From the NCBI RefSeq assembly GCF_017599325.1, contig NZ_JAGFVM010000044.1, positions 1 through 64,000 of the forward strand: a stretch of DNA of 64,000 nt, given 5' to 3'. Positions within the stretch are counted from its first letter, which is position 1. Every line of letters starts with the position of its first letter. Both the position numbers and the translations under genes were made by a program. Source of the DNA: Marinilactibacillus kalidii (lineage in GTDB: Bacteria > Bacillota > Bacilli > Lactobacillales > Carnobacteriaceae_A). Below the pieces are notes generated by a model that saw only the letters and a list, made by a program, of their open reading frames with translations, was not told the DNA's origin and searched no databases. Shown here piece by piece: positions 8,544 to 17,328 of the stretch.

Positions 8544-10205
8544 TTATGAATTTAGGAGATTAAATACTGTTTTCTGCACGAGTACAGGCGCAATATTAAA
8601 GCTGTAGTTTTTTTCTAGTCGTTCTGTAAACTTATGAGAATCTTTCCCAAAAGGACCAATGTCTACTACTGGTAGCTGCAATTGCTGCATTTCTTCAAGC
8701 GGTAGAGAGTATTTCACACCAAATCCTGGCATGTTAAGTTTTAATGCATCCACTGCATTTGCTTCTCTAGGCGCCGCCGCATAACTTAAGTCTGATATAT
8801 ATGGGAAGAACTTTTTATAGACCAATTGATAATCTGTTTCTGTTGTATCCACAGCTTTCTTCACGGCTTCAAGTAATGCATTTTCTTGTTTCGTCTTCCC
8901 TTCCACATAAATATGCGGATAGTAAGGCGGTGTAAAATAAATCAGTATGACCGGTTCTTGGTTCGTCCACATTGTCTGCAGCCATTCGACTTCTTTTAAT
9001 GCGTAATCCCGGTCATCGATCGTTTCGTCAATAAGCCATTTTTGACGAGCTTTTTCAAATTGCTCATCCAATTCCGGGCCTCTTTCGTCACGAACAACTC
9101 TATATAATTCACTATACGTCATCACTTTCGTTTTAAACGGCAAAGGCTCAAACGTGCGTTTCGACAACTTGCTATACTTTTCATATTGCGTATTTACGTC
9201 CTCCAACACTGCATCAAATGCTGCCGTAGCTACGTCACGCATTGTTTCCAGTACCATATCCGGTGTCGAATAATGGGTTGCGAAGTTGTAAAAGGCATGT
9301 GCTGTTTTGGCTGTTTGTACAGAGTATTCCGGTTTTAAATCTTGTTGCTTCAAGCTCATTGGTGGAAGCGTGACTTCCCCTTCGACGATATCACATAAAT
9401 CAGTATTCAAATTGATTCGTTTCGTTAGTTCTGCTACAAGTTGATTCGGATCAAGTCCTTTGAAGGCCTCTCCTACATGCGTCTCTTTCCCTACAACGTA
9501 AAATGAAGGCATGAGTTTACCCACCGTACCTACATACACGTATTTATTCTCGTCTCCCGGGAACTCAGAAGTCATGTAATCAGTATTGATTAGCGCTGTG
9601 TACTCAAAAGCATTTTCTTCTCTTAATCTAACTAGTTCCGGCACACATGAGCGCATCCCAACTGAATTTGCTTCTTCATCACATACGGCACAATAAATAA
9701 TCGTTCCGGAGAAATTTTCCAAATCTTTTTCAATTTCCTCCATCAACGTCATGATAATGGCATTACCAGCTTTCATGTCAAAAATACCACGACCGAACAA
9801 ATAATCTCCAGAATCCAAATCGATTTGGACTTCTTCTGGAAGCTGATCTTTTCGTTCACGCAGTTTCTCCGTAATCTCATATGGTAGATGCGCAAAATCT
9901 TTTAAATCACCGAAATCCGAAATCCCCACCGTATCAGTGTGACCAATTAAAATGACTGCTTTATTATTTTGAGGTTCCTTTTTTCCTCGCAAGATAGAGA
10001 TTACACTTTTTCTATTCCACGGATCGTTTGGCGCAGGTATCGTCATCAAGTCTTCCGGGTGTTCTTTAAAATAATCTAGCTCTTGAAAAAAATGCGAAAC
10101 TTTCTCTGTGACGAGTTGTTCTTCTATCGTTTCCGTTACACTTCTTTGTCTTGTCAACATGACAGTGATTTCTTCAATTCGTTCGGGTTTCATTGTTATA
10201 TTCAT
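8544..10205 (-). CDS. rocB: RocB-like M20 family peptidase/deacylase
   Basis: Zinc-dependent hydrolase of the M20 superfamily. Visible are the metal-binding HTDTVG motif, a GRGIFDMKAG motif and CDEEANSVG with the catalytic glutamate pair. Length (553 residues) and overall pattern resemble Bacillus RocB, associated with arginine utilisation; the exact substrate is not established. The longest frame starts at a GTG at 10220, but that codon overlaps the GGAGG ribosome binding site (10214-10218) of the ATG at 10205, which I take as the start. A consensus promoter and a terminator bracket it as a single-gene unit. No other arginine genes are nearby. Confidence 0.8.
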   Translation of the reverse strand: MNITMKPERIEEITVMLTRQRSVTETIEEQLVTEKVSHFFQELDYFKEHPEDLMTIPAPNDPWNRKSVISILRGKKEPQNNKAVILIGHTDTVGISDFGDLKDFAHLPYEITEKLRERKDQLPEEVQIDLDSGDYLFGRGIFDMKAGNAIIMTLMEEIEKDLENFSGTIIYCAVCDEEANSVGMRSCVPELVRLREENAFEYTALINTDYMTSEFPGDENKYVYVGTVGKLMPSFYVVGKETHVGEAFKGLDPNQLVAELTKRINLNTDLCDIVEGEVTLPPMSLKQQDLKPEYSVQTAKTAHAFYNFATHYSTPDMVLETMRDVATAAFDAVLEDVNTQYEKYSKLSKRTFEPLPFKTKVMTYSELYRVVRDERGPELDEQFEKARQKWLIDETIDDRDYALKEVEWLQTMWTNQEPVILIYFTPPYYPHIYVEGKTKQENALLEAVKKAVDTTETDYQLVYKKFFPYISDLSYAAAPREANAVDALKLNMPGFGVKYSLPLEEMQQLQLPVVDIGPFGKDSHKFTERLEKNYSFNIAPVLVQKTVFNLLNS

Positions 10206-10240
10206 GATTTTTTCCTCCACATCAGCGTCTTTTCAAACTT

Positions 10241-10269
10241 AGTATAGATTGACCTTCATAATAAAGCAA
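10241..10269 (-). promoter_or_regulatory. Promoter of the RocB-like gene
   Basis: -35 TTGCTT (10264-10269), 17-bp spacer, -10 TATACT (10241-10246) on the minus strand. Confidence 0.65.
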
Positions 10270-10285
10270 TACTATCGGCCTTCAT

Positions 10286-10313
10286 GAAAAAAGCACACGT
10301 ACTATACGTGTGC
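10286..10313 (-). terminator. Intrinsic terminator
   Basis: GCACACGTA/TACGTGTGC stem (10293-10313) with a run of six T on the minus strand; ends the gene at 10320-10646. Confidence 0.88.
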
Positions 10314-10319
10314 CTTTCA

Positions 10320-10646
10320 CTACACTTTATATAAAATCGTATCTAAATCAAAATGATAAATATAGCCATCGAAAGCGACAGATTGTTTTTCGAGCACCTG
10401 TTCTCGGAAATCTTCTTGCGTGACCCGTAACAAGGCTACTTCTTCGCGCTCTCCTGACATTGTTTCCGTAGATAACCTGACCGCTTCACTTGATGAATAC
10501 TCAAAAACATAGAGTAAGGCGGGTTCTGATAAGTGTTTAGGTTTCTTAAATCCAAGTGTCAAAATGGATTTAGCTAGTGCTTTACCGCTAAAGGCTGGCG
10601 TTCGGTAAGCTTCTACAGATTGAACAATTTTTTCGTTTTCTTTCAT
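10320..10646 (-). CDS. Hypothetical protein, 108 residues
   Basis: I do not recognise this family. The protein is soluble, mixed in charge, with no signal peptide, membrane segment or cysteine. A basic patch near residues 25-40 (KSILTLGFKKPKHL) stands out. It lies 63 bp downstream of the extended yidD gene on the same strand and has a strong terminator right after its stop, so it may be the last gene of a yidD transcript. Real gene status is supported by an ATG with a nearby purine-rich GGAGTCC region, the terminator and the lack of competing frames. Confidence 0.65.
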   Translation of the reverse strand: MKENEKIVQSVEAYRTPAFSGKALAKSILTLGFKKPKHLSEPALLYVFEYSSSEAVRLSTETMSGEREEVALLRVTQEDFREQVLEKQSVAFDGYIYHFDLDTILYKV

Positions 10647-10709
10647 TGTTGGACTCCTTCTATCTACGTTTCTTCATTATATAGCTTTTTTGTATCGATT
10701 AAAGCACGT

Positions 10710-11498
10710 TTAATGTGAATCATGTGGTGTACTTTCAAGAAAAAGAAGATAGTCTAGCAATAGCGCGTTTCTTTCTTTCAAGTCTTTCTGGCTGATTCCT
10801 CTTGCTTTTTTAAACGTCTCTTCTAGTAAAGGACTGTTTGTCTCTATATAACCAGTGTTCTGATCCAGGAAACAACACACAGCACATCCACTTTGATAAT
10901 CTTTATGGATTGGACTTGGATGGACATGTGCAAAGTACGCTTCACTTTTACTATTTTTAATAATGTGATAGAAATGAAAATCGCGTTGTTCGAGTAAGGT
11001 TTCTTCTGAGGAATAAAACCTTCTACTAAGCAGTTCTCTCTGATTCATTGCCATATAAGCATCTGGTAACACCTCAATTGATCGCTCTGAGATATCCACT
11101 ATTTCCTTGAGTTCCGCTACAGCATCTAGTGGTTCATCTTTTATAACCATCTTTGGTTCAACACGTGCGATCGTGCGATTCAATTCGTCTGATTCGACTA
11201 TTTCATCGTTTGGATCAATAGTCATACCGTCTCCGAGATAAATGTGATTGATTGTATCAGGGTTTCTATGGAGCATAAAGTGATCCGGGACTTTGTCGAC
11301 ACCTCCGGAAACGAAAGGATTACAGCGAATGATTCTTGCAATCGACATTGCACTACCTTTGAACGCACCATGCATTTCAATCGCCTGAACAGCATAGTTT
11401 GAACAGGTCGGGTAATATCGACAAGTTGCTGGAAATAATGGAGAAATCAATTTCTGATAAGCTTTTACAAACCCTAGTACAAGTAACTTCAAGGCCAT
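10710..11498 (-). CDS. yidD: YidD-family protein with long C-terminal extension
   Basis: Residues 1 to about 75 are a clear YidD domain, a small peripheral membrane factor linked to YidC-dependent membrane insertion. It has the conserved [15 protein letters not shown] and [14 protein letters not shown] motifs. YidD proteins are normally about 70-100 residues. Here about 185 further residues follow without a stop, rich in acidic residues, containing HVHP and a CAVCC cysteine cluster, and resembling nothing I know. The ATG has a GGGAGAGGGG ribosome binding site and an extended -10 promoter (11525-11533). The extension could be a separate domain acquired by fusion; its function is unknown. Confidence 0.85.
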   Translation of the reverse strand: MALKLLVLGFVKAYQKLISPLFPATCRYYPTCSNYAVQAIEMHGAFKGSAMSIARIIRCNPFVSGGVDKVPDHFMLHRNPDTINHIYLGDGMTIDPNDEIVESDELNRTIARVEPKMVIKDEPLDAVAELKEIVDISERSIEVLPDAYMAMNQRELLSRRFYSSEETLLEQRDFHFYHIIKNSKSEAYFAHVHPSPIHKDYQSGCAVCCFLDQNTGYIETNSPLLEETFKKARGISQKDLKERNALLLDYLLFLESTPHDSH

Positions 11499-11524
11499 TC
11501 CCCTCTCCCTTTAAAACTGGTCTT

Positions 11525-11533
11525 ATTATACCA
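11525..11533 (-). promoter_or_regulatory. Extended -10 promoter of yidD
   Basis: TG-G-TATAAT on the minus strand, directly after the terminator of the upstream gene pair, 30 nt before the yidD start. Confidence 0.55.
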
Positions 11534-11540
11534 AAACGAA

Positions 11541-11572
11541 TAAAAAAGAGAAGAGTCATCTAGACTCTTCTC
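11541..11572 (-). terminator. Intrinsic terminator
   Basis: Perfect 10-bp stem GAGAAGAGTC/GACTCTTCTC followed by six T on the minus strand; ends the DUF1659-DUF2922 pair. Confidence 0.92.
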
Positions 11573-11584
11573 ATAGTTAATAGA

Positions 11585-11809
11585 TTATTCGGCTTCAAAA
11601 ATATTATCTACTGTTCTCGTTACATATCGAGCACCTTTTACTTTGTTGAATAATTTAACACCCTTTTTTTCAAAAAGATGTTGTTTAGCAATCGTTTCCA
11701 TAGCCTCACTAACTGATGCGGCACTTAAGTTCATAACAGGTTGGTTAATTCCGATTGTTTGATTTTTTCCTTCTCCTGTTTCAAACTGCAACTCTAATTT
11801 CGTTGTCAT
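11585..11809 (-). CDS. DUF2922 small protein
   Basis: 74-residue soluble protein matching the DUF2922 pattern (LELQFETGEGKNQTIGI, then a conserved middle NLSAASVSEAME). In Firmicutes such proteins are commonly encoded next to a DUF1659 protein, as here. The function of the family is unknown. No signal peptide or membrane helix. It ends just before a strong terminator, so the pair forms a two-gene operon. Confidence 0.8.
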   Translation of the reverse strand: MTTKLELQFETGEGKNQTIGINQPVMNLSAASVSEAMETIAKQHLFEKKGVKLFNKVKGARYVTRTVDNIFEAE

Positions 11810-11865
11810 CCTACATACCTCCTAATAAATTTTCCACAATAGTATTGGTTGTTTTTATTCACTCA

Positions 11866-12069
11866 TTAAACAGTATAACTATACTGCTCAACGACGATTC
11901 CTTGGGTTGTCGGTAACGCACTAACACTATCGATTGCGCCGATAAACGCTGCTATCTGTTCAACAGTTGGTGCTTCTACGACGCCGTTAAAACGTTGACG
12001 AACAGAACGGTCATTTTCACTATCGTTCAAGTAAACATCCACTTTACTATCTACCCATTTCTTTTGCAT
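11866..12069 (-). CDS. DUF1659 small protein
   Basis: 67-residue soluble protein resembling DUF1659, partner of the DUF2922 gene 56 bp downstream. The longest frame would start at 12126. The ATG at 12069 is preceded by a strong GGAGGAGG ribosome binding site (12078-12085) eight bases upstream, so I use that start. Function unknown. Confidence 0.8.
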   Translation of the reverse strand: MQKKWVDSKVDVYLNDSENDRSVRQRFNGVVEAPTVEQIAAFIGAIDSVSALPTTQGIVVEQYSYTV

Positions 12070-12175
12070 ATTGATTTCCTCCTCCAATTGTTTTCTAGCA
12101 TTTTGTCCATTGTAAGTTGTGATCACTGCTTACACTCTTAATAACGAAACCTACTCAAAATGTGTTACCCCAATA

Positions 12176-12210
12176 ACAAAAAAAGTATCTATACTAGTGA
12201 ATAGATACTT
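12176..12210 (-). terminator. Intrinsic terminator of tag
   Basis: AAGTATCTAT...ATAGATACTT stem (12183-12210) followed by a T run on the minus strand. Confidence 0.88.
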
Positions 12211-12216
12211 TCATCA

Positions 12217-12786
12217 TTATTTTTGGATACACGCTTCATAACAGTCGCACGTCGTCAAGTGGTCATTGACCATGCCTACTGCTTGCATGTAGGCGTAGCA
12301 AATTGTCGGACCAACAAACTTGAAGCCATCTTTCTTCAGCTGTTTACTCATTTGCGTACTGATTTCAGTAGTAGCTGGTACTTCACCAGGTTTGTCCCAG
12401 TGATTGACCACTTGCTGATGATCTACGAACTGCCAAATATAATCAGAAAATGACTGTCCAGATTCAAGGATCTTCAAGTAGGCCCGTGCATTGGTTAGAA
12501 CACTTCTGATTTTGAGTTGATTTCGAATAATCTCTTCATTCTGCATAAGCGCTTGGACCGTATCTTCATCAAATTGTACAATCTTTGCTGGATCAAAGTC
12601 GGCAAAAGCTCTACGATATCCTTCTCTTCTTTGCAGAATCGTCCACCAACTCAGACCTGCTTGCGCACCTTCAAGGCACAACATCTCAAACAAACGCTGA
12701 TCGTCGTATAAAGGTTTGCCCCATTCTAGATCATGATAATCAATATATAATGGTTCTTCTGTAACCCACGCGCAACGCTTCATCAT
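12217..12786 (-). CDS. tag: DNA-3-methyladenine glycosylase I
   Basis: Base-excision repair enzyme that removes 3-methyladenine from alkylated DNA. The 189 residues match the Tag family in length. The N-terminal RCAWV and the YHDLEWG region are characteristic, as is LCLEGAQAGLSWWTIL, the helix-hairpin region of the base pocket. Zinc-binding residues (early Cys and His, late His/Cys in HLTTCDCYEAC) are present. Two adjacent ATG codons follow an AAGGAG site; either may be used. It lies 15 bp downstream of a GNAT gene on the same strand, probably one transcript. Confidence 0.93.
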   Translation of the reverse strand: MMKRCAWVTEEPLYIDYHDLEWGKPLYDDQRLFEMLCLEGAQAGLSWWTILQRREGYRRAFADFDPAKIVQFDEDTVQALMQNEEIIRNQLKIRSVLTNARAYLKILESGQSFSDYIWQFVDHQQVVNHWDKPGEVPATTEISTQMSKQLKKDGFKFVGPTICYAYMQAVGMVNDHLTTCDCYEACIQK

Positions 12787-12801
12787 AACATCTCCTTCTC
12801 G

Positions 12802-13293
12802 TTATTTCAGTGACAGTGCCCATGTTTCGGATACTAGATCCTCGCCAAATTCTTTATTGGTTTCTTCTTCAATTATTTCAAATCCCGCCTGCTTATAAAC
12901 ATGTCGGGCTGACGTTAGCATCTGCATCGTCCAAAGTAAAATCTTTTCATAGCCCGCTTTTTGTGAAAACTGAATCACTTCATCTACTAAATATTTAGCT
13001 AGACCAAGCCCTCTTGCTTCTGGTTCTACGAACAACAACCGTAATTTCGCTGAACCTTCACCAGCATCTACCACAAAGACACATCCCAACATCTTCCCCT
13101 CTCGCTCCGCAATAAAGCAACGCTCTTTAGCAGGATTATACTGCTTTAAAAATTGAGCAGCAATTTCTCCAACTACACCTTCGAAAGCTTCTCCCCAACC
13201 ATAATCTTGGGCTACCGTCATCGCATGACGATAAGTAATCCACCCCATATCACCTAGCTCATGTGTGCGTATCGTAAACAATTGTTCTGACAT
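12802..13293 (-). CDS. GNAT family N-acetyltransferase
   Basis: 163-residue acetyltransferase. The acetyl-CoA binding loop appears as VEPEARGLGLAKYLVDE (about residues 90-106), and the C-terminal part (YKQAGFEIIEE) is typical. Substrate unknown. The ATG at 13293 follows GAGGGAG; the longer frame to 13311 would start inside or before that site, so I prefer the shorter form. First gene of a likely two-gene unit with tag. Confidence 0.85.
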   Translation of the reverse strand: MSEQLFTIRTHELGDMGWITYRHAMTVAQDYGWGEAFEGVVGEIAAQFLKQYNPAKERCFIAEREGKMLGCVFVVDAGEGSAKLRLLFVEPEARGLGLAKYLVDEVIQFSQKAGYEKILLWTMQMLTSARHVYKQAGFEIIEEETNKEFGEDLVSETWALSLK

Positions 13294-13957
13294 GACTTCT
13301 CCCTCTTCCATACTTTGTGGTTCTATTTTTCATTACTCTTCATAAAAAGTCAACTTCTCTCCATCAAAGACTCAAGAAGGTCGTTGAACCACCAAAATGT
13401 TTCACAAAAATATAACTAATAAATGACTGAATTCTGAAATAGTTTATCAGAAAACATTTATTTTTTTATCATTTTTTCTGCAATAATCTTAACAATTCAA
13501 ATTAGGATTGTATTCTCATACAGATACGATAAAATGCTTTTCAGTATCCTTTCATCTCTAGTCATTATTGCAAAAAACCTTTAAATAAAGCTTTTAACAC
13601 TTGTTATTTAAATAGTTCAAAATCTCGAATTCGTATAATTTGCTCGATTCTTATTGCGTGATTTCATCAAAAGCTTAGGTTACAATGATATTACATTCGC
13701 AACACATTAAAACGAATTCTAATCATATTATTAGAAAGCTTTGGTTTCAGTATAGTGAAACGTTAACATTTACAAGAGCGTCTATGAAACAGCTTAGATT
13801 GTTTTACACGCTCGCTTTCGTTTGTTACGATTATACATGTGCGAAAAAAGGCATCGTTTTGATGTTATGTAAACAGCGCCTTTTATTCTAATGAACGTTG
13901 CGAGAAATAAATCACTATATCAAGAAAGCACAATACTATAGAGGAGGTAATGATTTC
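13294..13957 (+). promoter_or_regulatory. Long structured upstream region of opuA
   Basis: 664 bp with no convincing gene. On the plus strand there are candidate promoters: TTGTAT-16-TAAAAT near 13508-13535, and a TATAAT at 13634-13639. A nested hairpin follows: GAGCGT (13776-13781) with ACGCTC (13808-13813), and AAACA/TGTTT inside. A second hairpin AAAAGGC/GCCTTTT (13846-13884) ends in TTTTATT and resembles a terminator 70 nt before the opuAA start. This arrangement could control opuA in cis. I do not recognise a known riboswitch class. Confidence 0.5.
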
Positions 13958-15166
13958 TTGAATACAAAAGTAGAAATTCAAAATCTAATTAAGATTTTTG
14001 GTAAGAAAGAGCAACAAGCTTTAGAGCTCGTTCACCAAGGGAAAGCTAAAGATGAAATATTAGAAAAGACTGGTGCGACTGTTGGTGTAAACCAAGCCAG
14101 CTTTGAAGTTAACGAAGGAGAAATCTTCGTTATTATGGGACTTTCCGGTAGTGGGAAATCTACATTGGTTCGTATGTTAAACCGATTGATTGAACCAACT
14201 GAAGGTAATATCCTGATTGACGGTGAAGACATTTCTAAAATGGATAAGAAAGCGTTACGTAATGTGAGACGTGAAAAAATATCAATGGTCTTCCAGAACT
14301 TCGGTTTGTTCCCTCACCGCACAATTCTTGAAAATACAGAATACGGCTTAGAGGTACAAGGTGTTGATAAAGAAGAACGTCAGTCTAAAGCTGAAAAAGC
14401 ACTTGATAATGCTGGACTTCTTCCATATAAAGATCAACTGCCTAACCAATTATCCGGTGGTATGCAACAACGTGTCGGGCTTGCTCGAGCACTAGCAAAC
14501 GATCCAGAAATCTTATTAATGGATGAGGCGTTCTCCGCACTAGATCCACTGATTCGTCGCGATATGCAAGATGAATTGCTGGATATGCAAGAATCAATGC
14601 ACAAAACGATTATCTTTATCACCCATGATTTAAATGAATCATTACGTATCGGTGATCGCATTGCGATCATGAAAGACGGAGAAGTCGTACAGGTTGGTAC
14701 AGGTGAAGAAATCCTAACAAACCCTGCAAACGAATATGTAGAACGATTCGTAGAAGACGTCGACCGTTCGAAAGTCTTAACGGCTGAGAACATTATGGTT
14801 CGCCCTCAAACGGTTCGTTTAGGCCAAAGTGGACCACGTGTTGCTTTGAATCGTATGAAGACAGAGAGCTTATCAAGCTTACTTGTTGTCGGCGAAAACC
14901 AAAGATTACTTGGTTACGTTGTAGCAGATGATGCGGCTCGTCTAGTTAAAGAAAATATCAATTCATTAGAATCGATTATCCGTACAGATATCCCTAAAGT
15001 TTCAAAAGAAACATTGATCCATGAATTGTATGATGTGATTCATGAAGCAACCACACCAGTTGCAGTTGTTGACGATAACGACCGTTTACACGGCATCGTT
15101 GTTCGTGGACTTGTCATCGGTGCGCTTGCTAAAGAACGCGAGGAGGTAACAATTGATGGAGAATAG
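13958..15166 (+). CDS. opuAA: Glycine betaine ABC transporter, ATPase with CBS domains
   Basis: ATP-binding subunit of an OpuA/BusA-type osmoprotectant importer. The nucleotide-binding domain has Walker [10 protein letters not shown], signature LSGGMQQR and Walker [13 protein letters not shown]. Two C-terminal CBS domains (about residues 280-395) are the module that in the lactococcal homologue senses ionic strength and c-di-AMP. A TTG start at 13958 has GAGGAGG ten bases upstream and gives 402 residues, normal for the family. The upstream ATG at 13898 lacks a good site. The gene overlaps opuAB by 11 nt, so the two are translationally coupled. Confidence 0.95.
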   Translation: MNTKVEIQNLIKIFGKKEQQALELVHQGKAKDEILEKTGATVGVNQASFEVNEGEIFVIMGLSGSGKSTLVRMLNRLIEPTEGNILIDGEDISKMDKKALRNVRREKISMVFQNFGLFPHRTILENTEYGLEVQGVDKEERQSKAEKALDNAGLLPYKDQLPNQLSGGMQQRVGLARALANDPEILLMDEAFSALDPLIRRDMQDELLDMQESMHKTIIFITHDLNESLRIGDRIAIMKDGEVVQVGTGEEILTNPANEYVERFVEDVDRSKVLTAENIMVRPQTVRLGQSGPRVALNRMKTESLSSLLVVGENQRLLGYVVADDAARLVKENINSLESIIRTDIPKVSKETLIHELYDVIHEATTPVAVVDDNDRLHGIVVRGLVIGALAKEREEVTIDGE

Positions 15167-16004
15167 TATTTTAGACAACATCCCACGTCTACCCGTTTCC
15201 GATTGGATTTCAAACGTCATAGACTGGTTGACGATAAACTTAGCATGGCTTTTCGGCGCAATTCAAGATGGTGGTACGACTTTCATGAATACAGTAACAG
15301 ACTTACTGATTCTGATTCCGCCACTTGTATTTATTCTTATTATGGTCGCCTTAGCTTATCTAGCGACAAGAAAAATCGGTTTGCCTATCTTTACACTGAT
15401 CGGCTTGCTGTATATTCAAAACCAAGGACTATGGGAACCACTAATGTATACATTTACACTCGTGATCGTTGCCAGTTTAGTCTCAATATTGATTGGTGTT
15501 CCAGCAGGTATCCTAATGGCTAAAAGTGAAATCGCAAATGTTATTTTAACCCCTGTATTAGATTTCATGCAGACAATGCCAGCATTCGTTTACTTGATTC
15601 CAGCTGTAGCATTCTTTGGAATTGGTATGGTACCCGGTGTATTTTCAGCCGTAATTTTCGCTTTACCACCAACTGTTCGTTTTACGAACTTAGGTATTCG
15701 CCAGGTTTCTGACGAAATGGTTGAAGCTGCGGAATCATTCGGTAGTACTGGCTCACAACGTTTGTTCAAAGTTGAATTACCATTAGCAAAAGCTACAATG
15801 ATGGCTGGTATTAACCAGACTGTACTTCTAGCACTATCAATGGTGGTTATCGCTTCTATGATCGGTGCTCCAGGTTTAGGTGAACGTGTAATCAACGCCT
15901 TGCAACGTGCACAAGTAGGACCAGGATTTGTTTCTGGATTAGCACTCGTTGTTTTAGCTATCATCTTAGATAGAATCATGCAAGGATTTAATAAGAAGAA
16001 ATAA
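15156..16004 (+). CDS. opuAB: Glycine betaine ABC transporter, permease
   Basis: Membrane subunit of the OpuA importer, 282 residues with six to eight hydrophobic helices and the permease EAA-type loop ([23 protein letters not shown]). Unlike the lactococcal OpuABC, it is not fused to the substrate-binding domain, which here is the separate gene opuAC. The ATG at 15156 follows AGGAGG (15141-15146) inside the end of opuAA. A terminator lies between this gene and opuAC. Confidence 0.95.
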   Translation: MENSILDNIPRLPVSDWISNVIDWLTINLAWLFGAIQDGGTTFMNTVTDLLILIPPLVFILIMVALAYLATRKIGLPIFTLIGLLYIQNQGLWEPLMYTFTLVIVASLVSILIGVPAGILMAKSEIANVILTPVLDFMQTMPAFVYLIPAVAFFGIGMVPGVFSAVIFALPPTVRFTNLGIRQVSDEMVEAAESFGSTGSQRLFKVELPLAKATMMAGINQTVLLALSMVVIASMIGAPGLGERVINALQRAQVGPGFVSGLALVVLAIILDRIMQGFNKKK

Positions 16005-16017
16005 TTTAAGTACTAGA

Positions 16018-16053
16018 AATAGAGTAGTTTGATACGATCTACTCTATTTTTTT
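16018..16053 (+). terminator. Intrinsic terminator between opuAB and opuAC
   Basis: Perfect 10-bp stem AATAGAGTAG/CTACTCTATT (16018-16047) followed by a T run. It probably lets the transporter and binding-protein genes be transcribed at different levels. A second small hairpin CGTCTT/AAGACG (16086-16107) sits just before the opuAC ribosome binding site. Confidence 0.85.
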
Positions 16054-16133
16054 ACAATCGTATCACTTTTAAACTGTTTATTCTTCGTCTTGCTTATAAA
16101 TAAGACGATAAAAAAAAGAAGGAGAGATTTATT

Positions 16134-17015
16134 TTGACATTCACATGGAAAAAATTAGGACTTACTGCGGCTTCTGCCTCAGCATTATTCTTGGCAGCTT
16201 GCGGAAACGGTGACTCAGCAGATGGCGGCTCTGAATCTAAAGAAATCACACTTGCTTATGTTAACTGGGACTCAGAAGTTGCTTCTACTCACGTAGTAGG
16301 CGAAGTATTTGAAGACCTTGGTTATGAAACGACTTTAACACCTCTCGATAACGCAATTATGTGGGAAGCTGTTGCTAACGACGAAGCTGATGCTATGGTT
16401 GCTGGATGGTTACCAAATACACATGCTTCTCAATTCGAAAAATATGGCGATAGCTTAGATCATATCGGAACAAATCTTGAAGGCGCAAAAGTCGGTCTTG
16501 TAGTTCCAGAATATATGGAAGCTGACTCAATCGCTGACCTAACAGATCAAGCTGGTCAAACGATTACGGGTATTGAAGCTGGTGCAGGTGTCATGACTGC
16601 TACTGAAGAAGCATTAGGAACTTACGAAAACTTATCTGACTGGACATTACAACCTTCTTCTTCTGGTGCAATGGTTACTACACTAGGACAAGCTTATGAA
16701 AAAGAAGAAGACTTCGTTGTGACTGGATGGTCTCCTCACTGGAAATTCCAGACTTATGATCTTAAATATCTTGACGATCCAGAAGGTGTCTTCGGAGATG
16801 CAGAAACCATCGATACTTTTGCCCGTGAAGGATTAGCAGAAGATATGCCTGAAGCCCACGAAGTTCTTGAGAATTTCAACTGGACTGTAGAAGACATGGA
16901 AGCTGTTATGCTAGAGATTTCTGAAGGTACAGATCCTAAAGAAGCTGCGCGTAACTGGATAGATGCAAACCAAGATAAAGTAGACGAATGGACTGCTGGT
17001 GTATCAGAAGAATAA
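16134..17015 (+). CDS. opuAC: Glycine betaine-binding lipoprotein
   Basis: Extracellular substrate-binding protein of the OpuA importer. A lipoprotein signal peptide ends in the lipobox LAAC (Cys23). The mature part is an OpuAC-type domain with several tryptophans suited to a cation-pi cage for betaine (for example TGWSPHWKFQ). 293 residues. The start is a TTG with AAGGAGAG eight bases upstream; the nearby ATG is out of frame. Separated from opuAB by 129 bp with a terminator, so it may also have its own promoter. It is followed by another strong terminator. Confidence 0.93.
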   Translation: MTFTWKKLGLTAASASALFLAACGNGDSADGGSESKEITLAYVNWDSEVASTHVVGEVFEDLGYETTLTPLDNAIMWEAVANDEADAMVAGWLPNTHASQFEKYGDSLDHIGTNLEGAKVGLVVPEYMEADSIADLTDQAGQTITGIEAGAGVMTATEEALGTYENLSDWTLQPSSSGAMVTTLGQAYEKEEDFVVTGWSPHWKFQTYDLKYLDDPEGVFGDAETIDTFAREGLAEDMPEAHEVLENFNWTVEDMEAVMLEISEGTDPKEAARNWIDANQDKVDEWTAGVSEE

Positions 17016-17040
17016 TCTTTCTTCTGATACCGATTCATTC

Positions 17041-17085
17041 AAAAGGACAGGAATGCTCTTACGAGCACACCTGTCCTTTTTTATT
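17041..17085 (+). terminator. Intrinsic terminator of opuAC
   Basis: AAAAGGACAGG/CCTGTCCTTTT stem with an internal GCTCTTACGAGC hairpin and a following T run. The A-rich 5' side also suits use from the opposite strand, where copZ ends at 17107. Confidence 0.9.
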
Positions 17086-17106
17086 TATTCCAAATTTTAC
17101 TGCTGT

Positions 17107-17316
17107 TTACTGGATAGCCGTCACTTGATAAGCAGTTGCTGCCAATGCTTCTTGGGCTTCCTCTTCCGTTATGCCCGTCAAACTATCGACATCCGCTGTT
17201 TGATTGTCTAAATCAACTGATACCTTTTCTACTGTACTGATTGAAGCTAGATTCTGCTGGACGTTATTTACACAGCCTTCACACTTCATACCTTTAATCG
17301 TTAGTTGTTGTTTCAT
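17107..17316 (-). CDS. copZ: Copper chaperone CopZ
   Basis: 69-residue heavy-metal-associated domain protein with the metal-binding motif GMKCEGC at residues 9-15. It carries Cu(I) in the cytoplasm to the exporter CopA and to the repressor CopY. It sits 12 bp downstream of copA as last gene of the copYAZ operon. Length and fold pattern match CopZ. Confidence 0.93.
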   Translation of the reverse strand: MKQQLTIKGMKCEGCVNNVQQNLASISTVEKVSVDLDNQTADVDSLTGITEEEAQEALAATAYQVTAIQ

Positions 17317-17328
17317 TACTTTTCCCTC

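Noticed and set aside
13685..13891. 68-codon frame upstream of opuA
   Set aside because: No ribosome site; it covers the two leader hairpins, so RNA structure is the more likely function.
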